From: Linepithema humile
Taxonomy: Eukaryota; Arthropoda; Insecta; Hymenoptera; Formicidae
Assembly (NCBI RefSeq): GCF_040581485.1
Contig: NC_090130.1
Location: 1,798,001 to 1,862,000, forward strand
Direction of reading: 5' to 3'
Length of the DNA stretch: 64,000 bases
Position numbers and translations under genes: made by a program. A model generated the notes under the pieces. It did not search any database, had not been told where the DNA came from, and was given only the letters and a program-made list of their open reading frames with translations. Shown piece after piece: positions 50,101-62,829 of this stretch; the first letter of the stretch is position 1; each line of letters starts with the position of its first letter.

Positions 50101-53100
50101 AGACCGAGGGCTAATTAAATTAGCGATCATAGCGCTGGATGGCAGACTTTGTGGATAAACGAGCCCCCGCCTCGTCTTCGCCGCCGTTACTGCTCGGCGA
50201 TCCGGCTCGAATCCCTGGTGTATTGCAGTAGGTACCCCCCGTTGGGCATAACCGCGCCCCTGTTTGCCACTCACTACCCCTGATTAGGTGGACTTCCTGT
50301 CCACGAGTCGTCGCGACGAACCGTACACCGTCGGCGGCTGACCGTCGCGTACACAACGCCGTTTATTCATATAACGCGCGCCTATGTTCGATCCGTTCGG
50401 GGAGTTAATGATTGGGCTTGATTGTTTGGCAAACATAGGCGAGTCTCGAATCGACCCCCTCGTCTCACCGACCCATCCCCTTCGTCGCGACGACTTCCTT
50501 TGCTTCGACGCTTCACATCGCGAGAAGGACCTTTGGCGGATTTGGATTTGGAAATAAATTGGGAATGATTCTGAAAAGCGCTAAGGATGAAGAGACTGTA
50601 ATATTATCACGTGTATTGCTGTTACTTATTTTCGACATATTCTAGACATATTGCAGAAAAATTCAAGAATAAGATTATTGTAATTCATATGTTTGAATTT
50701 TACTGTCGTTATCAGAAATGAAATCGAGCGAACATAACGCCATGCTAAACACGATCTTTTCCTAAGCGAGCCTCGACGGGCAAGTGTGGTCAATGGAGAC
50801 GGAGATACGGAGACAACAACAATGACAATGACGCTGATGACGAGGATGAGTCAGAGTCGAGATTGAGAATAGCGCCGGGGTCAACTGGCGAAGGAAGTCC
50901 GACTTGACCGGCGTCGTTTGACCCTCGAGATTAGTCGATCGTGCGGCGGCAACGACCCATTGATCTGCGATCAATCGAATTCATTGACGCGACGCGAAAC
51001 GCGACGAAAACGAAGATTTCGAAGACACTCTCTTTAAACCACTTGTCGGAATAATATTTAATCTCCAGAATGGAGTCTCCGATGTGTAATTCCTTAGACT
51101 AATATAACTAATTAAGATGCTACTTTCGCGATATATAGTAGAGAATATTATTCAAGTTTTAATAATTTACTGTTATTCCCGTCAAACAACAGTATAATTT
51201 GCGTAATATATAACACAATAATCTTCTTGTCACAATTAAAATTGTGTACAAAATTTTCTTGAATATAATACAATTTATGTCGTTTTGTAGCGGCTGAAAA
51301 TAAGAATCTGCAACGTTCCTTAAATCAGAAAGCCAAAACCGAGAAATCCAAGTGAATCCTCATCGTCGAGGAAGTCGGCAGCAATTTTACACGCGAAGTA
51401 AATCTCGAATCTTCAGGTTGCGTTATGGTCGCGTCGGGACCGAAGCTTTTAGCGGCTCAGGTGGCACCGTCGCCCGATAATATAACATTATTTTAGTGGA
51501 GGCGTTCTGCCGGGAAGCCAGCAGAGATTGTAACTAGCCGGATTCCGGATCCGACGGACAGCAGCGCGGATAAACAACGAACCTCTTACCAGGCAGCCGA
51601 TAGCTGCGCTCATAGAGATCTTTTGAATTTTTCATTGCTGTTACAATGAATCATATCGACCCTTCGAGTACTCTCGAGCCAGACTCCTACATTGAGACCT
51701 TTGACGTCGTCTCGGAGTTACTTAAACGCGCCATGAATCTACATTTGCCATCACGTTCTATCGCGTTCTAACGTGGTATTACAATTTTAAATGAGTCAAG
51801 AGAGTGAGTGTCATGGTTATTTCAAATATAATCGCGATATAACTACTGAAAATTATAGAAAACGAGGAAATACGATTATTAATTTCACGCACTAAAGAAT
51901 AATATTTTTATTAAAAAAACAAACTTATCATAAGAGTTTGAATTAAGGATATTAATATTTTTATAATAGTCAAATAGAAATTGTTCTTTAAAAACAGCAA
52001 TCTTTTTCGAAGCGCTTGTAAATAGCTTTTCCCGGTAATCGTCGCACGATTTTTTTTTTCTTCGCAGCCCCTTAACCCGACTCGATGTCTTTCCACCCTC
52101 GCTGTCCAGGTGCTTGCTTTTTAATTGGATATCTCGGATACGCTGGGGAGACATCCGGGAGACGATAAAGAAAACTCGAAAAGTGAGGTCGGCTCGCGAG
52201 GGCTCGTCAAACTGCGAATTACCAGCCTTATTATTATCGTCCGTGGTTCTAACGCGCCACTTTTTCTTCCTTACCACGCTCGCGACTCACCCCCTCCGTG
52301 AAACGGCGAGAGATAAAAAGGAGAGAGAACGAGAAAAGCGAAGCCCTCCCCACGGATAATAACTCGCGCCGCATTCAGTTTTTCAACGAAAAGTAGCAGT
52401 TATGAAGCGCTGGTATTATTTATCGCACTAAACCGCCATACTCAAAGAACCATCCTGCCTTCGCTCGCGGCGAGACGATGGGGATACTTTAAACTAGCAA
52501 AACGGAATACGAAAATGCTCGTGCAATGTGATACCAACGGATTATGAAATAAATATACGCAAAGAACAAGCAAATAATGCAGACAAGGCAAAATTTTCTC
52601 GCGTAAGTGCTATAGATGCATTTACACTTGCACGATATAGTTACACGAATTTGTGCCGAAACTTGCCTATCACATTTCCAAAATTCAGAGATACAAGGCA
52701 TTTTAAATATTGCATTTTTATTTATTTTTCCACTTCGGCGTAATTTTTCTATTTCGGTATTTAATATTGCAAAAGACACGGGAATGCTCGGGTCAGAGAT
52801 ATAAACAGATAATTTTCAAACTGTTCTTTGTTTACGATGATCAGATACGACTTCTGTTCTATTTGAAAAAATTTGTCCACTAGAGCTTTCCGTAGGACGA
52901 CCAATTTCCGTGCATTCCGCGAGATGACTTTCACGACATTCCACGAGGGTTCACAGAGAAAGAGCGGCGCGGCCGGCCATAACATTTTCATAAGAGTCCA
53001 CGTTCGTCCATTATAAATTCCCATTCGCCGACTCTCGAGTACGGGGCACGAAGTAATTAGCAGCAAAGCCTTGGATATGGCGGACCCAGCCGCGGCGGGA
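47101..53100. other. intergenic, no gene seen
   Basis: Alternating AT-rich and CpG-rich sequence. Frames are short and overlap on several strands. A tRNA-like fragment near 49731-49795 and a small hairpin at 50379-50441 are discussed as findings. Nothing else is supportable. Confidence 0.5.
50379..50441. repeat. 10-bp perfect inverted repeat
   Basis: CGCCTATGTT at 50379-50388 and AACATAGGCG at 50432-50441 form a perfect stem around a 43-bp loop. GCGCCTATGTTCGA also occurs once near 36457 without its partner. Confidence 0.55.
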
Positions 53101-53130
53101 TTCATTTACGAAACATCTGGAGCGACAAAC

Positions 53131-53149
53131 AGACGGACGGACGGACGGG
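53131..53149. repeat. (GACG)n short tandem repeat
   Basis: About four and a half units of GACG. Confidence 0.8.
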
Positions 53150-55058
53150 ATGCATGCAGTTCCGTTTATTCCGACAATTCCGTTTAAATTAGCTGAACGC
53201 GACCGTTTTTATGACGACGCCGAGCGGTTCACACGTACCTCCCCTTCATCCGTTCCCGCGAGTAATCATCCAGATTCGTAAATTACTCGTTGGCACCCGC
53301 TCGCGCGTTACTGCACGAAAATCCACTTTGCTCACGAATTTGCGCTCACGCTTGATTAAAATTAAAAATTGCCCACGCGATCGCAACAGGCGGAAATAAA
53401 TGTCGAAAATAGCGTCACGTTACACGATGAGCGAGCCTGTTTGTTTACACCGTCGATTAAAAGTAAAAACGATCGGACAGTTGCTTTACAAGTGCAAATT
53501 TTTCGATTGCTTTTGTAATGATGACTGGCGATTGACGGACTCGTATGAGTTTGCGATTGAAGATTGAAGTTGTTAAGTGGGATAATTAGGTTTCTCAGAG
53601 TGCAATAACAAATTCAGTTTTTGATTACCGTTACAGTTATTATTTCAAGATAAATATAAACTGCTTTGTGTTTATGTAAATCTTGATTTTAAAATATTTG
53701 TTCGAATTAGATGTGGCGATTTAACAACACGTGATACATATTCTCCAAATTTTTACATATTTTAATGTAACATTTGCGAACAAAGATTACGATCTTAAGA
53801 AAGCATCCAAACATACGTTTCGCGGCGATATGCGCAAACAATGCGGTCCGACTTACAGACTGTGGATGTATGTCCGCTCGTAAAACAGGCATGTCTCGGG
53901 CCACAAATTGGAGCGTGCTCCGAGAGTATAAGAAAGCAGACATACATCCACTGACATACGTTCGCTAAGCAAAGAATAGACGGGACAATAGATCCACTTG
54001 GAATCTTCGTTTAAAACTCACGAACATCGTTGCTCGCTCGGGGAAAACATTCTAAAACAGGTATATCGTTTTCCGGTACTTCGTTCTTTGCTTTGTAATC
54101 AACTTGTCGCCGTCTAATTAATCACGAAAATGATAGAACAATTGATTCGGGAGATCGATTAAAATCAAATTGTCAATATTACGCCAAGCTTCTAGATGTA
54201 TAATTCACCATCGTAACCTACGACGCTGTAGCTTGTATTGAGTAACATTTTTTTAATTACTCGAACGCCCCAAAAGAGAGTAAAATTCCAGCGCAAAATC
54301 CACCGCGGGATAATGGAGTCGAGAAAATGCGGGGAAAGTGCGAGTCTCCTACAATTCGGAAGCGGGACTACTTCTCCGGGAGCTGAGTCTCTCCGCGGCG
54401 TTCCTCAGGCTTGGATGGAATCCGGTAACGGCGGCGGGTATCCGTGGGAAGCCCGGGGATATCGCGCGGTAACGAGAGCGGACGATATCTTGCTCGAGCG
54501 GGGGCGCTTAATTAAAACGAGGAACGAGACGCCCGGGGCCGCGCGCGGGTATCATCGGCCACCGCATCGCATAACGGCGGTGTTTCCATAATTCGGCCGA
54601 AAACCCAACCAGACACGGCGGTCAGCGGCGGCCGGTCAGCAACGGACCTCGCCCTGGAACCGCGGATCCCGACCACGGTTATTAACTGACCGGGATGTAC
54701 GAGACACCGGGGACCAAGTTGGATGGTGAACACACAAACCGGAGGGATGCCGCACGCGGGGCGGACACGCCCGCGCCGACCTTCTACGAGCTATGTTGCC
54801 GAAAGGATTGATGGGGACCGGTCACCGGTTATATCCGGCGGTACACGCTTCGAACTGCACGCGGCCCCCGCAGACAATTGCACCCGCAGCATTTCCCGGG
54901 CGCAATTGAATTATCGGCAATTCATGCGCCTCTCGTGTCTACGCGCAATTCGTTACACCGGTCGGACGCGAATTCGTGAATTCGTAATCGGTCGACGTTT
55001 TTCCCGCGATTACGAAAATCTTGTCGCATCTGTTGGCGCGTCTGTCCATCCTCCGTGC

Positions 55059-55074
55059 TTTTTTTTTTTTTTTT
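55059..55074. repeat. poly-T tract
   Basis: A run of sixteen T in CpG-rich intergenic sequence. Confidence 0.85.
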
Positions 55075-55414
55075 CCGATGGACCAGAGATTGTTAATTGA
55101 AGTACATCTGTAAAACAAACGCGAATTGGAATGCAATCGTCGAAAAGCGATGTGCAACGGCGGTCCGCGTATGCGCGAAGGTGTTTCGAAAGTATAAAGT
55201 CTAGTTGTATATAAAATACTTGAAAATTCTTCGTCATTTTCACAATTATTACATCGCACTGCAATATTCTGTAGATTGAAATGCATTCGAGAGCGAAAAG
55301 TATCCATATCTGAAATAAGAATAAGGCAATCTTCGCGGCAACTCCATTCTCGGCAAACCAGGGTATCCCAAATAATCATGCTTGAGTCGACGATGATCGA
55401 CCCTCTCTTCGGTG

Positions 55415-55437
55415 AAAAAAAAAAAAAAAAAAAAAAA
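55415..55437. repeat. poly-A tract
   Basis: A run of 23 A followed by T and purine-rich sequence. Confidence 0.88.
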
Positions 55438-55582
55438 TAAAGAAAACGAGGAAAGGAAGAAAGAAAAAAGAGAAGCCGTAGATAGAGTTGAGAGAAACCG
55501 CCCCGAGCGAAGTCAACCGAGGATCTATCGTCCTCCGGGGACTAACTGGATCGTGCAGGTCGGGAGATAGAGAGACCGGGGG

Positions 55583-55602
55583 AAAAAAAAAAAAAAAAAA
55601 AA
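55583..55602. repeat. poly-A tract
   Basis: A run of about 20 A between GA-rich segments. Confidence 0.88.
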
Positions 55603-55969
55603 CGGGAGCGGGCGAGAGCGGGAGAGCGACAGAGGCGGAGGCGGTGGAGGAGAAGAAGACAAGCGGCGGAATTGAATCGAATTGGACCAGCTTGGCGCTG
55701 GCGTGTTCGCAGGCAGTTCGTCCAAGGATATTTGTTCCGCATACGTACGTAAGCGTAGCCTTCGGAGACCTCGCTGTCGGGGATGTAATGGCAGCGGTGG
55801 ACTGGGAAGGCAGGGCAGGAGGGCCGCATAAAGCACCGTCGTCGGCACCATCGGAGCACGTGGTGCATGCGGGGCGTATTAAGTCCACGTGGAGAGAGTC
55901 ACGCGCGTCTCCTGGGAACGTCGGTAGGAGCCGAAGAGATGGGCGCGACCGCTCCCTCGAGAGAAATGG

Positions 55970-55970
<1 letters not shown>

Positions 55971-55994
<24 letters not shown>
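55971..55994. repeat. (TG)n microsatellite
   Basis: Twelve TG units followed by CGCGCG. Confidence 0.9.
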
Positions 55995-56001
<7 letters not shown>

Positions 56002-56388
56002 ACGCTCGCTCCCTCTCGCGCGGCTAATTGTTTAAAATCTGATCGTACGTAAGCGCGGTACGGCGACTAATTAGGCGATGGCCGCGGCCGTTGGATATCG
56101 GGCGCGATTTAATGATCCCTCGTGAGGAGGTATTAATTACGCCCGCGAGCGCGCGCGGTAATTATGGATAGGCGCGGTACGAAATTGCCGTCGCAGAACG
56201 AGCCCGCTCAAGGTTCAGGTTAATTATTTGCGTCGTCGGGGGTACGCGCCGGGTTGATAAGAAATGATTGCTTCGCGATGATGAGTTAAGTAATTTGTCG
56301 GGAGTAATTGGTGGATGATGAAGGTTGGTTGGGATCAAGTTTGTGTGTGAACGGAGACGATTTGTGGCAATGCGTGCTGTAGATTAAT

Positions 56389-56420
<32 letters not shown>

Positions 56421-56421
56421 G
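56389..56421. repeat. (AC)n-(AT)n compound microsatellite
   Basis: About ten AC units followed directly by six AT units. Confidence 0.9.
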
Positions 56422-59400
56422 TATTCTGTTGTGTGGATTTTATTATTAGAGAAATTTCTTAAACGTGATATAACGTTTCCCGCTTTAATCTAGTAAATCT
56501 TGTTTTTACTATTTTTGATATCCACACTTCTATTTCTATTTCTACTGCATATTTAAAATAGTTTGAAATCAAGATTAAACGTCCGCGGAAATATTTATGC
56601 ATGTGTCAGCAGGCAGTTTGATGAAAGACAAGGAGGATTTCGGGAATAATCGCGCAAAATCTGTTCCGGCAAGCTCGTTAATTAACCGATAGAGTAATTT
56701 CCAACCGAGTGTCGGTCCCAGAGTGATGCCGGCTGCTGATTCCATGATAAACAGGATCTGATGACACTGGCTCATTGATCACAGCGATGAGCTCTCTCAT
56801 GCGCTAGGATAGTAGTAGTAAAGATTTATGCGCGGACTTAACCGCTTATGACCGCGATTTCGATAGCTCATTTAATTATTCGCTTCAATACCGCGCAACC
56901 GCGATTCTAATATGGAAACGCAGTGTCAGATCCTTTTACCGAGATCGATAGAAGCCTTATAGAAAGTAATCTGAGATGTATATTACATCTTTCTTTCTCT
57001 CTTTCAATCTTCGTTCAAAAATAAAATATATTCCTAGATATTACAAATTAAATAAATGTTTATAAAAAACTGTATATGAAGATCGTACATAGTTATTTTA
57101 TAATGATATTATCTGTGATACGGTTTATACCATTTAATACTGATAAGCCTGTCGCTAATCATTATCGGAGATCAATCGAACAAAGATCTGACTGGACGCT
57201 TAAATTTTGCAAACACGAATAGTATTACACCATGTGTGTATTTATTACCGATAACATCGCTATTGTCGATCATCATCGCGGATCAATCAAGTGGAAATTG
57301 CGATATGCACAGCTGCGGTGCACAGATTAAACCGCACCTGACAAACAAACAACATTTCGGAAATTCAGCGGCGTTTTAATAAAGAACAACAACACACAGT
57401 CGTGACAATCGCAAAAAAAAAAAGAAAAAAACAACACAATTGTGTATTATTATTAATAGAATAACCGTGATATAATGATCCCTTAATTTTTAATAGCCGC
57501 GTAATTGATTGATAGCGTACATTGCGTCGTCTAAGGAATGATACAATTAGCCGCGTGACAAGAATGATGATGAAAACATTGCGGCTATAAAAAAAACGTA
57601 GCGGGATCCAGCGACGAGCTGAGCACACCCGCGAATTCCGGCGCACCCCCGCAGCGTAGCCGCCACCCTTCACCTTTGATTTATCCTCTTATCATATGCG
57701 CGCTCGCTGGCGGACGAGGGCGCGCGCGGGAACGGCCGCGGCACCGACAATATCGCCATCCCCGGCGGCGGTAGCGCGATGAAAATGGGATTGAAAACCA
57801 CCAGACTAATCTCCTACCTCTCTTGCGTGTACTCGTAACATTCACACCCGCGCGTGGGCGCGCGCGCGCACACACACGTGGCCCACATGTACACGCGGAA
57901 TCGTCCACCCGTGCGATTAACCCTCCCCCCCTCGCCGCGCTTTTCCGCGCGGGCGTGTACCCGCGCGTGTATGCCGACGCACACGCAACGAGCGTGTATT
58001 AAATGCTCTCGTACGTGGTGCGCGGCGGTGTGCGTGCTAGTCGCGCTCTGAAACGGCTGCCATTTAAATAAATGTTTAATCTCGCTCGTCCCCTCTCGTC
58101 CGCGCCGCTTCCTCTTTTTCCACCGTTCCGCGAGTAGCTCGTCCGGCGGACCGGTAAAGGACGGAGAGAGTCGCGAGGAGGAATGGAAGCCGGAACGGCG
58201 AAAGGGAGAGGTCCCTTTCGGGTCCGAGAAGTGCATTGCGAGAAGGAAGCGAAAGCGAGGGGGGAACAGAAGGACGAAGAGGACGAGAGGACGGCGGGAA
58301 GGAGAGAGAGGGGGGGGGAGGGGGCTGAAAGGACCCACACCGCCGGAGAGCGGCGAGTAAAAAACCAATCGAGCCTGTGCAGTGCGGTGCTGTGCGGCGC
58401 TACGAGTCCCTCCGCGTCTCAACCCCTGCTTCCTGGACCATCCGAGCCCCGCAGCCATTTAACCTCTGCATTGCAAATGCCACCCCCTATCTGCCGCGAC
58501 CATCCGGCCCGGTAAAGGCGGCAGGACAGGGCGGGTGAAACGGGGCCGTCGACTCGAGCCGAGACTGTTATTTTAACGAAATATCTTTAAACGCCGGCAC
58601 GAGGGGCGAAAGGGGGGGAGTTGGACGAATGGCCTGGTGGAGAAGGACGAATCCCGCCAGTCAGGCCGGAGGGAACGGGCGCGGACGAAGGGGGCGGATG
58701 AAGAGACGAAAGAGAAGGGAAGGGATGGTTCTCGGACGAGCTCGGAGCGGAGAGATGAAAGGATACCTAGTTACGGGACGAGAGCACACCGGTTTAAAGG
58801 ATTACCGGCCTGCCCATTATTCAAATGTATGCTAAACGCGCGGGGCGGTGTGCGCGATAGCCTTATCAACCCTCTTGCGAGGCGCGCCATCGCCGCGCGG
58901 ATATTTCACGGCGGTTCGCCGCAATAGCGCTTCCTCGTCCCGGAGCTCGGACAACTATCCTTTAGTCCGACAACGCTTTTACCGCCTTCGCCGCTTCCGC
59001 GCTGATGACCGGATGCGGAAATTCGCCCCAACCGGGGCAACTTTGCTTCACTCGATCGAAAATAATGCAGCAATTCGAAAAGGTGCTTTATAATGGTATT
59101 CGCGCGTTCTTTAATGATAATTTATTCGATACAATTCACTCTTTATCTTGAGGAAGATCAAAAGTCCATATTTTTTGCATGCAAAAGTTGTTCAATTTCA
59201 GTTAAAATTAATTTGGTGCATGGATATTTTTCTTTGAAAAGTGATAACGACACATGATTGCGTCTGATTTTTATTTCAAGTAAAGTAAGATAAAATGTCA
59301 AGTGCTCTCAGTCAAGTATTCTACTGAACACTTAGTAGATAGATGTTGTTTGATGCGCGTGATTTGGAGCAAGATTCGATAATTATTTAACTCTGTCTTT

Positions 59401-61436
59401 GTGTTGTTCGTTGTTCTAACAATTGAGCTTTGTTTGTGAAGAAAATATTAGATATGCTAGAAACCCACTGCTATAAAGCTGAAAATGGAAAACGTCAACC
59501 GAGATTTTTGGTACATTGCCGGTATTCTAAATTTGCGAGGACGTTGTCGTCGAGCTTCGAACGATCGTGAAAAGATCGTCGATCTTCCACGTCATGCCGG
59601 TTGTTCGCAGATGCGTTGGTCGCAACGAGGGAAGCCCTTGCAAGATTTGCGCGAAGCGTGAATGGAAGAGGGCGTGGGAAACGGCGAAGTGGCCGCGTAC
59701 GCGGATAGTGTGCTGACTTGCGACCGGTCCGGTAATTGCCGTAATTGTGCCGAGTGATTCACACATCAGGATCGGCGCGGTGCTCCCGCCACTCCACCCC
59801 CGCCTCTTTCGCGCAAACACGCACGCATACATTCGCGACGACGGCGAGTGAGAGTATTCGCGCGCGGCAAGAGCCGAGAGCGCGGGCGCATCTGCGCGGG
59901 ATTTCGGAAACAATTGCCGACAATTCTCGCCACTTGACTCGCGGCCAGCGATTGACGTGAGAATCCGCTTAGACGGCCGTACAACTCCGCCGCGGAGCGT
60001 ATGAGGTCATCTTCATTAAATCGTTCTCCGCTTAATGACTGATCTAATTTTTTCCTTTGTCTCTCTTTCTCCACCGCCACGCCGACGGCGGCGACAGCGC
60101 GCGCGCGCGTTGCACTCGCTGCATCGCCGATCAGCGTAATGTGCGTTCCACCTCGCGTCCGCTTTTTCCGCTTTTACGGGCGGGAACGCAGCCCGTGGAA
60201 AGTTCACGATCGCTTTCTTCTCACGTGACGTTCGCCAGGAACTGCGAGCTTTGTGGAACGTGTAGCGAATGAGGAGATTGGCGTAAAATGGTCGATTCAT
60301 CGGCTTGGATTCGTGAGCGATTATTATCAGCGGAATTATCTCTTCCGGTCTGGTAATACGTTAAATGTCTCGAGCGTTTCAGGTGAAGTGTGTGCTTTTA
60401 AGATAAGACTTCTTTACACACAGCACCGTATCGTGTTTGATTTCTAGTGTAATCTGAAATATGCATATAGACATCAAACATATAAACATGAGCTGTATTT
60501 TTGATTAATCTGCAAATCTCCCCGATTTCTTTGTTGTCTTGCACAATTATTCTTTGCAATATTTTATCACTATAGCTTCCGCTCGATATCATATGACTCT
60601 GAATGTGAATTTGCGAAGAGCAAGATTGAGAAGCATAGAGATACACGATGTACAAATCCTTCGTGTGCACACATTAGCTTTCGTCCGAGTCGGCGACGCT
60701 TTGTAGTGCTGGAATAGCATCCCGCGAAGCCACTTTGTCTCCGCATCCGCTTCCGTGCACTTAGCCTTCCACAAACTGAGAACACGCTAAACTCAAGCAG
60801 ACATTTGCTTCCATTTGCAAAACGTGATCCGCGACCTCCGAAGTTTTGATATAAAGCAATCTGCTAATAATTTCATCGTATTTTATGTTGTATAAAGTTA
60901 TAATGCCGAAAATAGCAACTGTCTGTCCGTTGATTGCATTACTCATTAAAAAATTCATATCTTTAAACAATCTTTGATTTTAATTATCGTTATAGCATCA
61001 CACAAACTTGTTCCGCCAAATTCAAGTCTTGTTGAATTTGTAATGATCGAGATACCTGCGTATTTCGAACGCATTCGATACATTCACAAGCGAAACAGGA
61101 GCCGAAGATCAAGCCATTCGATAAAACTTAATCCGGACTGCTTTCGAAAACTCGAATCTCATTAGAGTATTCGCCTGCAGGACTCCGTACGTGCCGTATG
61201 TATCGGTGAAAGAAATCAATTCAGGTCCCTCGGTCCCGCAGGAGCTGACATTTGACACCTCGCCGGCATATTTGCCACCCCGCCAGTGATTGGCTGATTA
61301 TGATCTCGCTAATCCGGAGCCCGGCTGGGCTTGGACCACCCTGGCGTGATTGCCAAGCTCAAAGGCAAATATGTACCACGCACCCTTCGGAGCCGCGCTT
61401 CGCGAGGCGAGCCACGCACGGCGCGACCCCAATTTT

Positions 61437-61464
61437 CGTGCGTGCGTGCGTACGTGCGTGCGTG
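61437..61464. repeat. (CGTG)n tetranucleotide repeat
   Basis: About seven units with one variant (TACG) in the middle. Confidence 0.88.
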
Positions 61465-62810
61465 CCGCGCGTGTGGCGATTACACGCGATTCCGCTGGGT
61501 ATACATTCACCAATGAAAATCGCTGCCCACTCTTGCTTATGATATTTGGGTTATTTTTAATACCTGCTGGTATCATATTTGCACACGGTAATCTAGAAAT
61601 ATCTCGGCACGAGTCCACAATTACGACTCAGAACAACAAACTCACATCGTATAGTTTAAAAATAAAGCTAGACTCTTGTCATAAAAGCTAATGTTGCAAG
61701 GCAAGTTTTTATTATAAAATTAGCACTTTTAAAGTGGTCGTACGAACTGTACAAGTGTCTATGTATAAAATTTCTTAACTTCTTCGCGTCTTACATTTTT
61801 TCTCATGTAATTTTAACTTAAGATATAATCGTCGACATACTTATCGCAGAAATTCGCAGGACAGACAAAGATCATCGACAAGCCGAGAAGGATCGGCTTT
61901 CAATTTTCGCGAAACTCGAACTACAAATTTCTCCATAAATAAGATCCTGGTAGTTCGACGGCGTAGTCAAACGGCGAAGAAAAGCGATTCCAGGATTTCA
62001 CCCTTCAATTGACATCCAAAGCATTAACGAGAAATAGATGTAACGGAATGGAAGACGGAGTGTAACATTCTGCGAGTTTTCCGCTCTTCGCATGACGCGT
62101 GCCCTTTCTTCGCGGAAGACTTCAATTACTTGCTACTCGGAATGATGTAATGGAAATCAACCTGAGTGTAATTCCGCGGAAATCGCACGATTACTTCCGC
62201 CACGGGGCTTCGCGACTTAACTTGCGGAGTAACCGCGGATCGAAAAGTGCCGGCAAAGGGCCCGGCGCGGGGGTTACAATCAAAATGCTAATCGTCTCAA
62301 GAGCGAGAGGTGTAAGTCTATAGAAATTGGATGTAAGGGACTTAATATCGCTCGGCGGCGCGGATCGCTAAAGAGTATTACGAGGGATTACCGGGGTAAA
62401 GTGACACCCTTGGCCCGGGGGCTGCGGTGGCGCGCCGCGCGCAGTCTTAACAAAACACCGGGGGTTGGCGGAGCCTTCTGTAAATATTGTTACTGCCACC
62501 CCGCCAGCAATTTCGCCGACCATATGTCAAGCCACCGATGTCCTTTTTAGTGTTATTCGCGTGCGCACGTTAGTCGTTCTCGAATAGATCGCGGCAAAGA
62601 GTGGATCGCGCTGCGTAAAAAGATTCAAGCTTGAGAAAGAACGAAAGAATTAATGAGAATATTCTGAAAAGATCAGCGTTCGCTGTTTCAACGTACTGTA
62701 TCGGTACGTTAACAATTGAAAAGAAAGGAATAGGTATTATAAAGCGTTTAAATTTATTTAGAAATTAACAATTGCTACAAATATCTCGTAATGTTTTGTA
62801 AATATATGTG

Positions 62811-62829
62811 TGTATATATATATATATAT
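62811..62829. repeat. (TA)n microsatellite
   Basis: About nine TA units after a short GT run. Confidence 0.85.

Larger units (their letters stand above)
53101..56410. other. intergenic, CpG-rich with simple repeats
   Basis: CpG-rich with several homopolymers and microsatellites (listed separately). Open frames of 100-180 codons at 55376-56027 on both strands are driven by poly-A/poly-T and GA-rich composition and are not genes. Confidence 0.5.

Noticed and set aside
50190..50225. B-box-like GGCTCGAATCC
   Set aside because: No A box or cloverleaf at the right distance on either strand.
55376..56027. Frames of 108-179 codons on both strands
   Set aside because: Driven by poly-A and GA-rich tracts (runs of phenylalanine or lysine).
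57814..58515. 214-codon minus-strand frame and overlapping plus-strand frame
   Set aside because: Strongly CpG-rich, arginine- and proline-rich on both strands, no domain.
61264..62515. GCCACCCCGCCAG shared near 61268 and 62499
   Set aside because: Only about 14 bases match and the flanks do not; too weak to call a repeat.
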